From Quercus robur (lineage: Eukaryota > Streptophyta > Magnoliopsida > Fagales > Fagaceae), in contig NC_065544.1 of the NCBI RefSeq assembly GCF_932294415.1, positions 23,225,351 to 23,289,350 of the forward strand: 64,000 nucleotides of DNA, read 5' to 3'. The notes below the pieces were generated by a model. The model was not told where the DNA came from. It worked only from the letters and a program-made list of their open reading frames with translations, and searched no databases. Both the position numbers and the translations under genes were made by a program. Position 1 is the first letter of the stretch. The number at the start of each line of letters is the position of its first letter. Positions 20,303 to 31,808 of this stretch are shown here, piece by piece.

Positions 20303-20845
20303 CTAAAGTAATTCAAGCCCTTTGAACCTGTACATGTTTGGCAGCCCCATAAAGTTGACAACACAAAGACTAAAAAGGGCCCATTTTTATTTAGCTCACA
20401 AATGAAGTTAGGGGCAATTAAGTAATTTCAAACAAATGCAGATGTTTTTAGAGTTTGAAAGAATTTGCTGGGCTTGCTGTTTAAACACTTGAGAAGTAGT
20501 TTTGTCAAACAAGCACCTCAACTCTCATTTTTTATACAGAGTATAGACTTGTGTGGCCATCTTGGCATCTTCTTGGCTGAGCTTGTACTTTTGTTATGGC
20601 TGTACTTAAATTAAAAAAAAAAAAAAAATTTAATCTTGTGTTTTTATATATATATATATATATTAGTTATTGGTAATATAATGAATAAGTCTTTATTTAT
20701 GCAGGTTGAGATTGCTAAAAACTTATTATTGTTCGGTGAAACTACAACAATACTTTTTATATAAATCATGTTCTATTTTTCATTTGTTCTATGCTTGAAA
20801 GTTATTTTTTATTTTAGTCTTTATAAATATACTGTTTGATTAGAA

Positions 20846-21105
20846 ATGTCTACTAGAAAATATGCATCTGGATATGAAAAACTTAAAAAAAAAAAAAAAA
20901 AGAAGAAAAATTAATTGAGTCTCAAAAAGGATCAATGGATAAATTTGTTATTAGTAATAAACAAAATATAACACAAAATTTAGATGAAAATATCACAAAT
21001 GAGCAAGAAATTCACCAAAAAGAGTTAAAAGATAATGAAATGATACAATTACAAGATAACAATGATGTTCAATTTTGCAATACAACAAATCTTGATAATG
21101 AACTT
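20846..21105 (+). pseudogene. hAT-A transposase N-terminal remnant (part 1)
   Basis: Starts MSTRKYASGYEK, followed by a lysine run and, one base out of frame, IESQKGSMDKF. This is the basic N-terminus seen in plant hAT transposases of the zinc-finger MYM/TTF type (family knowledge). The A-run after CTT has 17 A; 18 would keep the frame, so a one-base slip in the homopolymer breaks it. The frame then runs to the point where the gypsy element was inserted and resumes at 36760 in the same phase. Confidence 0.65.
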
Positions 21106-22888
21106 TGTTGATGCTCATTTTAGGAAGCCCAGTAGAAAGAAGAAGCTCAGCAACATGGGCAGAAAAGTGTTAGTAAGTGGATAGAAAAATCATTAAGCCC
21201 AAGCGGCAGGAATAATGGATCACAGGCCCATAAAATAAACAAATAGGCCTAAAGGAGCCTGGAGAGAGAGAAGTAGCAAACCAATGGGCAGTATGTGATG
21301 TAGAAAAGTGAGAATGGGCCACAACAAGCCTGAAGTAATGCAAGCAAAGAAAGTAAGGGGTTGATGGCAAGCCCATGAGCCCCAAAGATGAAGGATAAGG
21401 TAATTGGGTTAAGGAAGCCCAAAGGAGTTAGTAAAAGCCCATGAGAACACAGAGTTAGGAAAAAGGCCAAGGAAGCCCGAGGAAAGCAAATGAGCAAAGG
21501 ATGCCCAGGAGGAAATAAATGGGACAAAAGAGCCAACAAGCAATGTAATACAAAACCCAAATGACCATATTGAGTCATTGCGAAAAGAATAAGTAGCAGG
21601 CCCAAAGAGGCCCAGCAGGCTGGGGTCAAATAATATCACAACGGGAATGGCAGAATGGAACGACGGGAAATGGTAGCAAAATTGTAGAAAGGAGCAAAAG
21701 GGTAGACTGAAAGAAGAAAAACCCACAATCAAGCAAAGCCCAGCCCCTAAAGGGAGTGGGCCATAGAGAATGAGGAATCAGAAAGTAGCTCATGCCATAA
21801 GAAGTCAAGGATGGGCGGCAGAATGTGCAGAGGAACCTCCAGACCACAGCAAATGCAGCAGACAAGTTTTGGATACACACAGAAGTTGAGCATGTGCAAG
21901 GCCTAGACTTTACCGGCCTGTATCCAGCCAATACAGGAGGGATGGAGAGAGAGAGAGCACCCACACCGTAGCAAGTAAGAGTGCCACGACAAACAAAAGA
22001 ACAAAATAGTCTTCTTTGTCTGGTGATGAGGAGTGGCACGGCCAGCACAGGCAAGTGGTGTTGGCTGAGTGACTGACAAACCAGTGGTGGTCGGTAAGGA
22101 CAGCCAGACCAGACAAAGGTAGTTAAAGGCTAAAATAGTAAAAGCCAGCCACGACAGGCATTATATAAGGGACCCTTGCCGTGCACATTAGGGGGGATCG
22201 AGGTAATAGTAACCTTTAGGAAGAAATCATGACACTAAAACAAACACTGAGAAAAGAAGAGAAAAGGAAAAAAAGAAAAGAAAGTTTAGAAACAATAAAA
22301 GAAAACAGAGAGATAGAATGGCAGACATGCACCAATAGGTTGATCCCCTCTCTCCCTCTACAAGCCCTGCTCTCTACCAAAGACAAAGGATTCTTTTGGG
22401 CACAAGTCATTCAGGTCCGCTTCCCTTAAAGTGATTAATTTCTATGGTAGGATTTTCCCTGGGAGATTATTCACGTTGAGGAGAACGATTCCCTCCTTGG
22501 TCTTGGTCCCGTGACATGGCTTGGCATAGCAGATTGATCTTTTTTTTGGTAACTCATGTCTCATCTACTTATTTCCACCATTTTCTTTACAAGGCTTTTC
22601 TTATCATTGTGATTATCATTCTAATTGGGGATTATTTATTCACTTTGTCTAAAGGTAAAAGTACTTTCTTTTATTATTATTATCATGTTTGCTTGCCATG
22701 ACTCATCTAAAGTAGCTCCGCCTGCCGTGGGCATATGAACGAAGTTTCTGGCAAACGAGGCATAGTTTGTGCACAAGTCGAATCAAAGTGAGTTGCAGTT
22801 GGACCGTCTCAACTTCCCTACTCAGAACACCTGGGCCTCGTATAGCAGGAGGCAGCCCAGCCCAACATTGCAAAAAAGGCCTATCACA
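21106..22888 (+). repeat. 5' LTR (1,783 bp, with a ~196-bp deletion)
   Basis: U3 is dense in GCCCA/TGGGC motifs; a TATA box ttatataagg lies at 22161-22170, followed by a likely R/U5. Compared with the 3' LTR and the solo LTR, it lacks about 196 bases after cagccaataca (near 21935), where short gagg/gaggg repeats flank the gap in the longer copies. Confidence 0.92.
22161..22170 (+). promoter_or_regulatory. LTR TATA box
   Basis: ttatataagg, conserved at the matching place in the 3' LTR (36022-36031). It marks the likely start of the retrotransposon transcript about 730 bases before the LTR end. Confidence 0.6.
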
Positions 22889-22894
22889 TTTAAA

Positions 22895-22913
22895 TTGGCG
22901 ACTTTACTGGGGA
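22895..22913 (+). other. Primer binding site
   Basis: ttggcgactttactgggga, a few bases inside the 5' LTR. It differs by little from the conserved Tat/Ogre site. Confidence 0.75.
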
Positions 22914-23297
22914 GTTGGGAAGCAGATAGGGATAGAAGCCCTCACAAACAAATGCCACCAAGATCTAGGACGATGCGAAACATGAGCGTCGTGCCCTCGC
23001 AGGTAGAATCTAGGCCAACAACGCCTCACCAATAGCAGCCTAACCAGACGGAAAGTGTTAACAAAATAGGGGCTGAACCACAACCATAACCAAGAATCCC
23101 CACTGACAATGCCAATGCCTTCACTGAAGTGTTGCAGTCGCTGTAGTAGTCACAACAGCATGATGGAAGAAATCTGTCAGCTGAAAACGGACAAAACAAA
23201 GGAGAAAGGGAGCTAGCATGACTCGAAGCATGCGGTAGACAAAGAGGAGACACCAGCAGGAGGTGTCCCACAGAATGCGGAATAACGTTTCATCACT

Positions 23298-24215
23298 ATG
23301 GCCGAAGTAGCAGCCCTTCTGGAGCAGGAGAGGGCCAGAGCACCTAAGGAAAGATTCTATGCACGGAGACCCTCTTACCCATTAAGGGTACTCAGCAAAC
23401 CATACCCAGAGAGATATGAACCACGGGTCTTCGCACAGTACGATGGAAGGAAGGGAAGTGCCGTTGAACACATGAGCAAGTTCATTGATACTTTTGGCCC
23501 TTATGCAGCAGACGAGGACTTATGTCTTCAGGAGTTTTCCAAATCACTATGTGATCGGGCATACACCTGGTACATTGGCCTAAAGCCAAAATCAATCCTA
23601 ACTTGGGATGACATGGTGGATGTATTTTGCACTAAATACTTCCATGGAGAAGAAACAGTAATGCTTGCGACCTTGCAAGCAACCAAGTAAAGAAATGGTG
23701 AGGATTTAATGGAATATATCAAAAGGTTTAGGGACATAGCACTCGATTGCTATAATCATTGTGAAGAAATAACATTGGTGGAAATGTGTATGACAAATAT
23801 GATCAGAGAATATATGGCAGTCTTGGAAAACTTAGAACTCTCCTAGTTTGCGTAGTTGTTGCAAAAAGCCAAGAAAACTGCTCAGTCAGTGAAGCCAAGT
23901 GTGGACAAAAGAAATGCTCCACAAGCTATGGCAGTATCCACTAGTGAACGGAGAAGGAAAACTGATGGAAGAGAATACGATACTCCCCCACCAATACCAT
24001 GTACCTCAAAGGAGTTGGATGTGCTCCTAGACAAATGGATAGCAGATGGAGTCTTTAAGCCTAATCAAGTTTCTAAGGAGCCCACAGAGGAAGAGCGGAG
24101 GGACCCACGCTTTTGCCGTCTGCACAATTATGTGCAACACCCTACTGCAGAATGTTGGGCACTTCGCAGACTGGTACACCGTAGGATCAAAGAAGGGACT
24201 CTAGAACTATCCTAG
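23298..24215 (+). pseudogene. gag of the Tat/Ogre element
   Basis: The frame starting MAEVAALLEQERARAP encodes the capsid-type Retrotrans_gag domain (IDTFGPYAADEDLC, SLCDRAYTWYIGLKPKSI, DDMVDVFCTKYF). A TAA after LQATK (about 23688) and TAGs near 23845 interrupt it, but the same frame resumes and runs to ELS at 24215. The later part, CRLHNYVQHPTAECWALRRL, is the conserved C-terminal block with a C-H-C pattern seen in this lineage. The upstream 22914-23297 is untranslated leader with stops. Confidence 0.85.
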
Positions 24216-24539
24216 CAGGAAGTTCAAAGAAACTCGCTCCTAAACCACAAAGGGAAGGGTGTAGTAGCAGTAGTAATTTGTGCGGATCCAGGGGAAGATG
24301 AAGAGGAGAATCTAGCCCTGCCTGCCACAACAATTATCACCTTGTAGAAAAGCTCCAAATTCAATAATTTGTTTGACCAATTGGGGCTTACGACGAAAGA
24401 GCGAAAGATAGCCATAGAGGCCCTAGTGAGCATTGCTTCCAGGGCAGGAATAGAATGTTTAACAGCGGAAGTTACAGATGACAGAGCCCTCTTGCAGGAA
24501 TCAAGTGAAATCACTTTTAGTGATGAGGATATGGAGGTG

Positions 24540-24945
24540 GGGTACCCAGACCACATGAGGCCCCTTTACTTAATAGAATCCATAAATCAAATCCCCATCA
24601 AGAGAGCCATGGTGGATACAGGTGCTTTCGTAACTCATCCCATTAAGCACTTTACAAGTGGCAGGAATTTCAGAATGAAAGATTCAGGGGTGCCTAATGG
24701 AAGTGACAAGGTTCGGAGGAAGGGGCGAATACATCGCAGGCCACATCCAACTGTGGTTAAAGGTGGGCCCCATAGCTTCCTTAGCTCGGTTCCACGTGGT
24801 AAAGATGGAGGTCTCTTATCATGTGCTTTTGGGGAGGCCATGGTTGCACAAACACCGATTAGTCTCGTCTACCTATCACCAATGCGTAAAGGGAAGGTTG
24901 AATGGTAGAATGATACATATAGCAGCAAACCCATTGCCATTTGAG
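24540..24945 (+). pseudogene. Retroviral-type aspartic protease of the element
   Basis: The catalytic block reads RAMVDTGAFV (DTG at about 24613), preceded by PLYLIESINQIPI. The downstream half, VSYHVLLGRPWLHKH, reads in another frame (from about 24700), so a frameshift separates the two halves of the domain. In the family the protease is part of the gag-pol polyprotein. Confidence 0.8.
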
Positions 24946-25382
24946 TAGGCAGAGGCTCATCTAGTTGAAACTATGTTCTACGACCAATGGGCACCATCTG
25001 GAGAGAACTCAGTATCAAAACCATGAGGCACCTTCATACCCAGATGGGAGGATGTCTGGAATGACCCCGAATTTGATCTAAGGGAGTTGCTATCACAGAA
25101 TAAGAAAAGGAATGAAGTGCCCGCTACAGAGTTAGATGATATGCTGTAGAGTTATGAAGGTATGCAGGGCCCACAAGTGAAATACAAGTAGGCCCCAGAC
25201 AAGAGTGGCAGCACAAAAGCCTAGTGTGTTGCATGGCTCAAGAAAGCTCAGAGGAAGAAAGAAATGAAGAGAAAGAAGTAGTGGTAGAAAAAGATGCACA
25301 AGTTATGGTAGAAGAAAAGTTGGAGGAGACTAACTTGGGGCCCGACTTGTAGGAACCAAGGTCCATCTCAATCAGTTCAAGT

Positions 25383-26720
25383 TTGTCAGAAAAGGAAAAG
25401 TCAAAATTGATAGTGTTGTTGAAGGAATACAAAGATATCTTCGCATGGGATAGTGAAATGCCAGGGTTGGATCTGGGGCTAGTAGTGCATATGCTGAATG
25501 TGGATCTCGAGGCCAAGCCAGTGGCCCAGCCTGCCAGGATATTCCACATCGAAATAGAAGGACAAATAGTCAAGGAGGTACAGAAATTGCTAGTCGCAGG
25601 ATTCATTAAGCCTATCCAGCACCCGCACTGGTTGTCTAACATAGTGCCAGTAAAGAAGAAGAACAAGCAGATAAGGTGCTGTGTAGATTTTAGAAATCTC
25701 AACAGGGTTTGCCCAAAAGATGAATTCCCACTGCCAAACATGGATTTGCTAATAAATTCTATGGCAAGGAGCGCTATGTTTTCATTCATGGACGGATTCA
25801 GCAGGTACAATCAGATCAGAATGGCACCAAAGGATGTGGAGAAAACTGCCTTCAGAACACCCATAGGCAACTTCTACTATACAGTGATGCCGTTTGGGTT
25901 GAAAAATGCAAGTGTAACTTATCAACGGACAATGACGGTAATATTTCACGACATGATACATTAGGAACTAGAGGACTATGTGGATGACATAGTGGTCAAA
26001 TCAAAGAAGCGAGAAGAACACGTCCAAGCGTTGAAGAAGGTATTTGAGAGGTGTAGGACTTTCAAACTAAGGATGAACCCTCTCAAGTGTGCGTTTGGAG
26101 TGTCCTCAGGGAAATTTTTGGGTTTCTTGGTTCACAGTAGAGGAATAGACGTGGACCTGACCAAAGCTACGGCCATAGCAACCATGAAACCTCCAGCCAC
26201 AGTAAAGGAGTTGAAGAGTTTTTTGGGGAAGGTCTCATATATCCAAAGATTCATCTCGGGATTGGCATCAATTACTTCCGCTTTCAGCAAATTACTCAAG
26301 AAGGGGCAAAACTTTGAGTGGGGAGAACCACAGCAGACGGTCTTCAAAAGGCTATAGCAGATTATGATGAACCTCCTTACTGTGCAAGCGCCAATCCGCA
26401 AGAAGCCATTGTTGCTCTACCTAGCCACCAACCAATATGCCATAGGTGCATTGATCGCCTAAGAGGATGGAGGTGGCATTGAGCAACCAGTTTACTATAT
26501 CAGCCGTGCTTTAAAAGATACAGAAACTTGTTACCTAAGGGCAGAAAGGGCATGCCTGTCTATTGTGTATGCTTCGCAAAGGCTACGCCATTATTTCTTG
26601 GCTTACGAAGTGTGGCTGATGACTAAGTCCCACGCGATTAAAACTTTGTTGCGGCAACCGATTCTTTCTGGCAGAATATCGCAGTGGTTATTACAATATC
26701 ACAATACGACCTGAAAGCAG
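25383..26720 (+). pseudogene. Reverse transcriptase and first RNase H of the element
   Basis: RT blocks in order: EYKDIFAWDSEMPGLD, VQKLLVAGFIKPIQHP, CVDFRNLNRVCPKDEFPLP, FMDGFSRYNQIRMA, VMPFGLKNASVTYQR, and the catalytic YVDDIVVKSK at about 25977. The thumb and connection follow, with NPLKCAFGVSSGKFLGF and ATVKELKSFLGKVSYIQRF. A TAG splits the frame just before ELEDYVDD (about 25963), and a second TAG follows VFKRL. RNase H continues to about 26720 with YYISRALKDTETCYLRAE and RLRHYFLAYEV. It is inactive as it stands. Confidence 0.9.
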
Positions 26721-26842
26721 GAATGTCCAAGGCAGTAAAGAGCCAGGCTATAGCAGATTTGTTGGCACAGTTTCCAGGAGAAGAGGAATTCCCGCTGGAT
26801 GATGAGGTCCTAGGGGAAGTAGCCATGGCAGATGAAGTCAGA

Positions 26843-27226
26843 GAGTAATGGGTAATGAAATTTGATGGGTCTTCTACCACACAATTAGGAGGAGTGGGAG
26901 TAGTTTTGTACCATGAAGAAGACAAGGTTGTGGCACTATCATTCAAATTAGAATTTCCCTGTTCAAACAACACAGCAAAATATGAAGCCTATCTAACCGG
27001 GCTAGCCACGACCCTTGAAATGGGAGTCAAGCATTTAAGGGAAATGGGTGATTTGAACCTAGTGGTCTGCCAGACCAAAGGGAACTTCTCTTTAAAGGAA
27101 CCCAGCCTAGCCCCATACAGAGCAATGGCCCAGAAGATGGAGGAAAAGTTTTCGACTTTTGAAATAGAACATACCCCAAGGAACGAAAACCGGTTTACAA
27201 ATGCGTTGGCCGCACTAGGCTCGTAA
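26843..27226 (+). pseudogene. Second, archaeal-type RNase H of the element
   Basis: MKFDGSSTTQLGGVGVVLY, NNTAKYEAYLTGLATTLE, GDLNLVVCQTKG and HTPRNENRFTNALAALGS form a complete second RNase H fold with the D-E-D-type acidic positions in the expected blocks. A dual RNase H, with this archaeal-type copy after the ordinary one, is the diagnostic trait of Tat/Ogre elements. Its frame differs from the RT frame. Confidence 0.85.
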
Positions 27227-27655
27227 ATAATTTTTAAAGGGGATAGCACTAGGATAGAAGTCAGCAAGAGGAAAGAGTCTATTATTGAGATGTTGAAGGA
27301 AAGGTTCCAAGAGGAATAGTGTGAGGGAGATTAGCGGATTCCTATAAGGGAGGCCTTGATGAAAGAAGAAGATGTTGCAGAACTAAAGGTGTTAAAAGAC
27401 TACGCCCTAGTAAGAGGAGAATTGTACCGCAGGATGCTAGGCAGGGTTTTGTCTAGATGCATAGGGTAGGGGGAGGCCTAAAGAAAGTTAAAGGAAGTGC
27501 ATGACAAGACTTGTGGATCCTGCGGAGAGGTCAACCTTTACCGCAGACTTCAGATGGCAGGCTTCTATTGGTCAAGTATGGGTAAAGATGCAGATCAAGT
27601 CCAAACCTAATGCGAGACTTGTTAGCTTGTAGTAGACAGAGAGGAAAGTTATGCT

Positions 27656-28979
27656 ATGTTCGCCAGCGAAAACTGGAGAAATCCATTCACGCAGTACTTG
27701 ATAGAAGGTATCCTGCCACAAAAGCACAGTGAAAGATATAAGCTTAAGAGGTTGGCAACATGTTACTTTTTGCATAATGTAGTCCTTTTCAAGAAAGGGT
27801 ATGAGGGAGATCCTTTAAGGTGCCTGGGTCCCGTGGAAGCAAAAGGGATGATAAAAGAAGTGCACTCAGGAGAGTGTGAGGAGCACCAGGGGAAGAAAAA
27901 GCTGTATAGATGCCTGTTGCAGATGGGTTATTACTGGCCCACCATGAAGAAAGATACAACAAAGTTTGTGAAAAAATGCCATAGTTGCCAAGTACATGCC
28001 AACCTGATTCACACTCATTTGCAGAACTTACATAGCATGGTCACCCCATGACCCTTCCACACTTGGGGGCTTGATTTGGTGGGACCAGTTAACCCACCAT
28101 CGCGTAGATACATATGGATCCTAGTGGTTACGAAATACTTCACAAAATGGCAGAGGCAGTGCCACTTCGTAAAGCCACAGAAGGAGTAGTAGCAAACTTC
28201 ATCATAGAAAATATAATTGTGAGGTTTAGGGTACCCTACAAGATTATCAGTGACAACGACACACCTTTTGTCAACAGTAATGTGAGGAAGATGCTGGAAT
28301 TCTACCAAGTCAAGCACCATCGTTCATCACCCTATTACCTTCAAGGAAATGGGCAAGCAGAGGCGACAAATAAGACCCTCATAAAGATCATCAGCAAAAT
28401 GAGCCAAGAGTATACAGGAGGATGGGCGATGCATCTGCCAGACATTCTCTAGGCCTATAGAAATTCGCTAAAGGGTTTTCACCTTTTTCCTTGGTCTACA
28501 GGATAGAGGTAATGAGCCCGACAAAAGTAATGACTCCGTCTTTGAGAGTTATGCAGATGCGGGAGAAGGAAAAAGAACAGAAGGTCTTTGCGGCAGAAAG
28601 GTATGAAGACCTAGAAGGGCTTGATGAAAGAAGGGAAAAGGCCCAAGAGCGCAGTCGCATATATAGGCAAAGGATGATTAAAGCCTATGGCAGAATGACT
28701 AAAGAAAGAGTCTTCATGGAAGGGCAACTTGTGTTAAAGGTAGTAGATTATGTCAGGCGAGGCATTGCAGGACCATATAAGTTTGCGCCAAAATGGGAGG
28801 GACCCTTTGTGATAAGAGAGGCACATCCAAGTGGGTATTACTGTCTGGCCCAGATGGATGGCAAGGACCTGATAGAACCTATCAATGGGAAATGGCTGAA
28901 GCGTTATTATGCTTTTATAATACTTCGTACCTTTTCATTGTATAGTCATAAAAGTACGTTACAAAGTATAGCATCATAG
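27656..28979 (+). pseudogene. Integrase of the element
   Basis: The zinc-binding part has HSGECEEHQG then CHSCQVHAN (HHCC). The core reads WGLDLVGPVNPPSRRYIWIL for the first catalytic aspartate, then IISDNDTPFVN for the second and QGNGQAEATNKTL for the glutamate. The frame changes twice in the core, near 28110 and near 28450, where a TAG also occurs. The C-terminal part, VDYVRRGIAGPYKFAPKWEG, is the GPY/F module. An expected intact catalytic triad is present in pieces, but no continuous frame exists. Confidence 0.85.
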
Positions 28980-31808
28980 TTACAAACTCAAATTGTGGCA
29001 GAACTTGCCAAATAAGTGCTACAGGAAACATAAAGTGTACTAGATGGGGTAATAAGAGAAGGAAAACAACAAAAAAAGGGGGAACTACATCATCATCAAC
29101 GAAGCCTAGAAATAAGGGGCTGATCTCCAAAACGGCTGGATCCACCAATGTTGGAAAGAAGACGCTCACGACGACTTTCCAAGTCAGCCACCTCCTTCCT
29201 CAAAGCCTCGATGCGTGTGTTAATGGCATCAATAGCAGGCTGAACCTTCCTCATAAAGAAGGCTCGGGCAATCTCACGGAGATGATCCAAAATGAACTCC
29301 ACAACAAAGCCCATGCTAACAAGCTCTTGAATCGCAGCCCTCCACTGCAGGATCCTCTCGGTGGAGATAGTGTCAACAAAGTTATGCTCAATATCATTCA
29401 TCACACTCCTCAGTAACTTCAAAAAGTGCATTCTGGTAGAACGGCCAAGGCGAAATCCTTGCATGAAGTCACCACGGCTACTGTAGACCGCTTCCAAAAG
29501 AGGAGCACAATCCTCAAGAACTCTACATAAAGAGGCCCAAAACCCCAGAAGTCTGCAGGATCAAGGTCATTAACCTCAGGCTGATCAAAACAAATAAAGA
29601 AGGCTGTGGCCTCACTCACAGGGTTCGGAACTGTGGCAAAATTACTGCCCATCTCAAACTGAGAAAGGGTAGTGGGAAGTGGACCTATCAAGAAAACATG
29701 AAGCATGATGTGAGAAACCATAAGCTAAGGAGAACGAACTCATAATGAATAAGTGAAGAAAGAGATGAGGGAAAGAAACATACCAGGACCCGTAAGAGTA
29801 AAGGCTATGGAGATAATAGGAACTGGTGCTGTGGGAATGACAGAAATTGATACAGTAGGTACGACAGAAACGGGTGCTACAAGTGCAGCAGGAGAAGTGG
29901 CTGTAGGCATATCTGTGTCTGTTGCAACCCCTGGCTCCTTAAAGGTCTTTACAATCAGAGGAATGGACATGCACAATAAAGGGAGACCGCAGCAAAGGGG
30001 TGACACAGACACATATGTATAAAAACGAGATAACAGAAAATAAAAAGAAAAGAGGGAGGAGGAAACTTAATAAGATAAAGAGACACATACCCATGAATTC
30101 GACCTCATGCTCAACACTTTCCTCTTCCTCAGAATGAAAAACCTTCTTCTTCATGGTGGGGTCATCATTAGGATCCTCAAAAACGTCCTCAGATCCCTCA
30201 GAAGACAAGTCTGTGTCAGGTCCGCGTGTGGCAGAACTTGGTATGGAAGAAGGGGTAACCACCAAAGAAGAACCATCCTTCATGGCCTGAGATAGAGCGG
30301 CAAAGGGATCACTGGTAGAGATAATGAGAGGTGTGGCAGGAGAAGCAACCTTGGTCTAAACAATAGCAGGAAGGAGGCTCCCTCTTCAGGAGTAAGTGTC
30401 TCGACAGGAATGAGAGTAGTCTCACTAATCCCCTTCGTATAAGTATCCTCACCTATGGGTACCAGCTTAGTGGAAGGGATAGCAGCCTCAGCAGGAACCC
30501 CCTGTGCAACAGTAGGAGGGGCAGGAGTTGCAGCCTCAAACACCACATCAGCCCCATCAAAAAAACCTTCCATGGGTGTGCCCATGGAGGCAGAAAGCTC
30601 CTCAACCGTGGGGTGGTATACAGAGATAGGCTCGGGCTCATCCTGGAAAGCAAAAAAAAAAAAAAAAAGAAAGGTGAACAAAGGAATTCATAACTAGTGA
30701 TGATGCTAAAAGGGAGATGAGACAACCAATGACATATGGCAGAGGAAATATGGGCAAAAGAGAAGAAAAAGAAGGAAGAAAGGAAGGAGAAATACCTCAA
30801 ACTTGGGTTCATCAAGTAATATGGGACGGGTGGCAGATACATCCTCCTTATGCTTAGACTGCAAAAGAAAAGAAAGTAGAAGACAAAGATGAAGAGACGA
30901 GTTAACAAGTGTATGAGGGTTAACCGCAAGAATGCTCTATAAAAAAAAAAGAAAAAAAAAAGAAAAGAGAAAAGTTAGAGATAACATACTCTCCGCTTAG
31001 TGGTGGTGGACATAGGAGGAGGAGAGGTCTTTCTCTTACTGCCTCGTGTCCTACTGGAAGGAGGAGCATCTGTAGATAATCGTGGAGTAGTGAGCTTAGA
31101 CTTGCTGGTAGTGAGGCGCCCGCTAGAACGGGTACGAGCAGAAGGAGAGGGAAAGCCCTCTAAAACTATATTGCCTATGGGAGGGAGGCCACTCTCAAAA
31201 GGTACAACGTTTGAACAAGCCTCAGAAGGATCATCACCATTTTTTGCGGACTTAGGCTTGGTAGAACTTTTCTTACCTGGCACGGGAATGTTTATCATCT
31301 TTACCTTCTTCTCCCAACCTGCGGGATAGTCACCAGCATGCCATAACCATCCTCTATCCTCCTTAAACCACTAAAAAATGGCAGACCAATTCTGCTTCCT
31401 AGCATATGCCAACACAGATTTAGAGGGTAGAAGTAGTCGATGGCTGGTTGAAATGACCGCACTAAGCCCGTCAAGAGGAATAAGAGAAAAACCCTAACTA
31501 CCCATCAATTCCTACTCAAATGAAGTCATCATAGCTTGCCAGTATCCGTGCATAGCAGGAGTACAAATGCCCTTTCTCTATGAGCCTGGGATAGTAACCG
31601 CAGTAAAACGCTTGCTCCAGAACTCAAAGGCAGCATGCCACAGGAATGGTCAAATGGAAGTGGAAGACCATAAGAGAAGAGAGATCATCAAGGATATCTT
31701 GATCTAGCCCGAACTATCTTCTCACCCTGTTGGCAGGATAGTGCACAAACCTAATGCCCTCGTCAACCAGATAAGGCAACCACCCAGCATTGGTGGCTGC
31801 CAAGTAAG

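Larger units (their letters stand above)
16513..20547 (-). mobile_element. Probable Helitron carrying a host gene fragment, inside hAT-A
   Basis: On the minus strand the right boundary begins TCTATACTCTGTATAAAAAA, the start typical of plant Helitrons. The left boundary ends ...aaaaCTAG|T, preceded by the GC-rich palindrome tgcacgtgca seven bases upstream, as expected for the 3' hairpin. No target duplication is expected. The base before TC is G rather than the usual A, which weakens the call slightly. No Rep/helicase frame is present. It carries an AVT6-like exon fragment in the same orientation and has itself received a MITE, a solo LTR and another small MITE. Confidence 0.6.
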
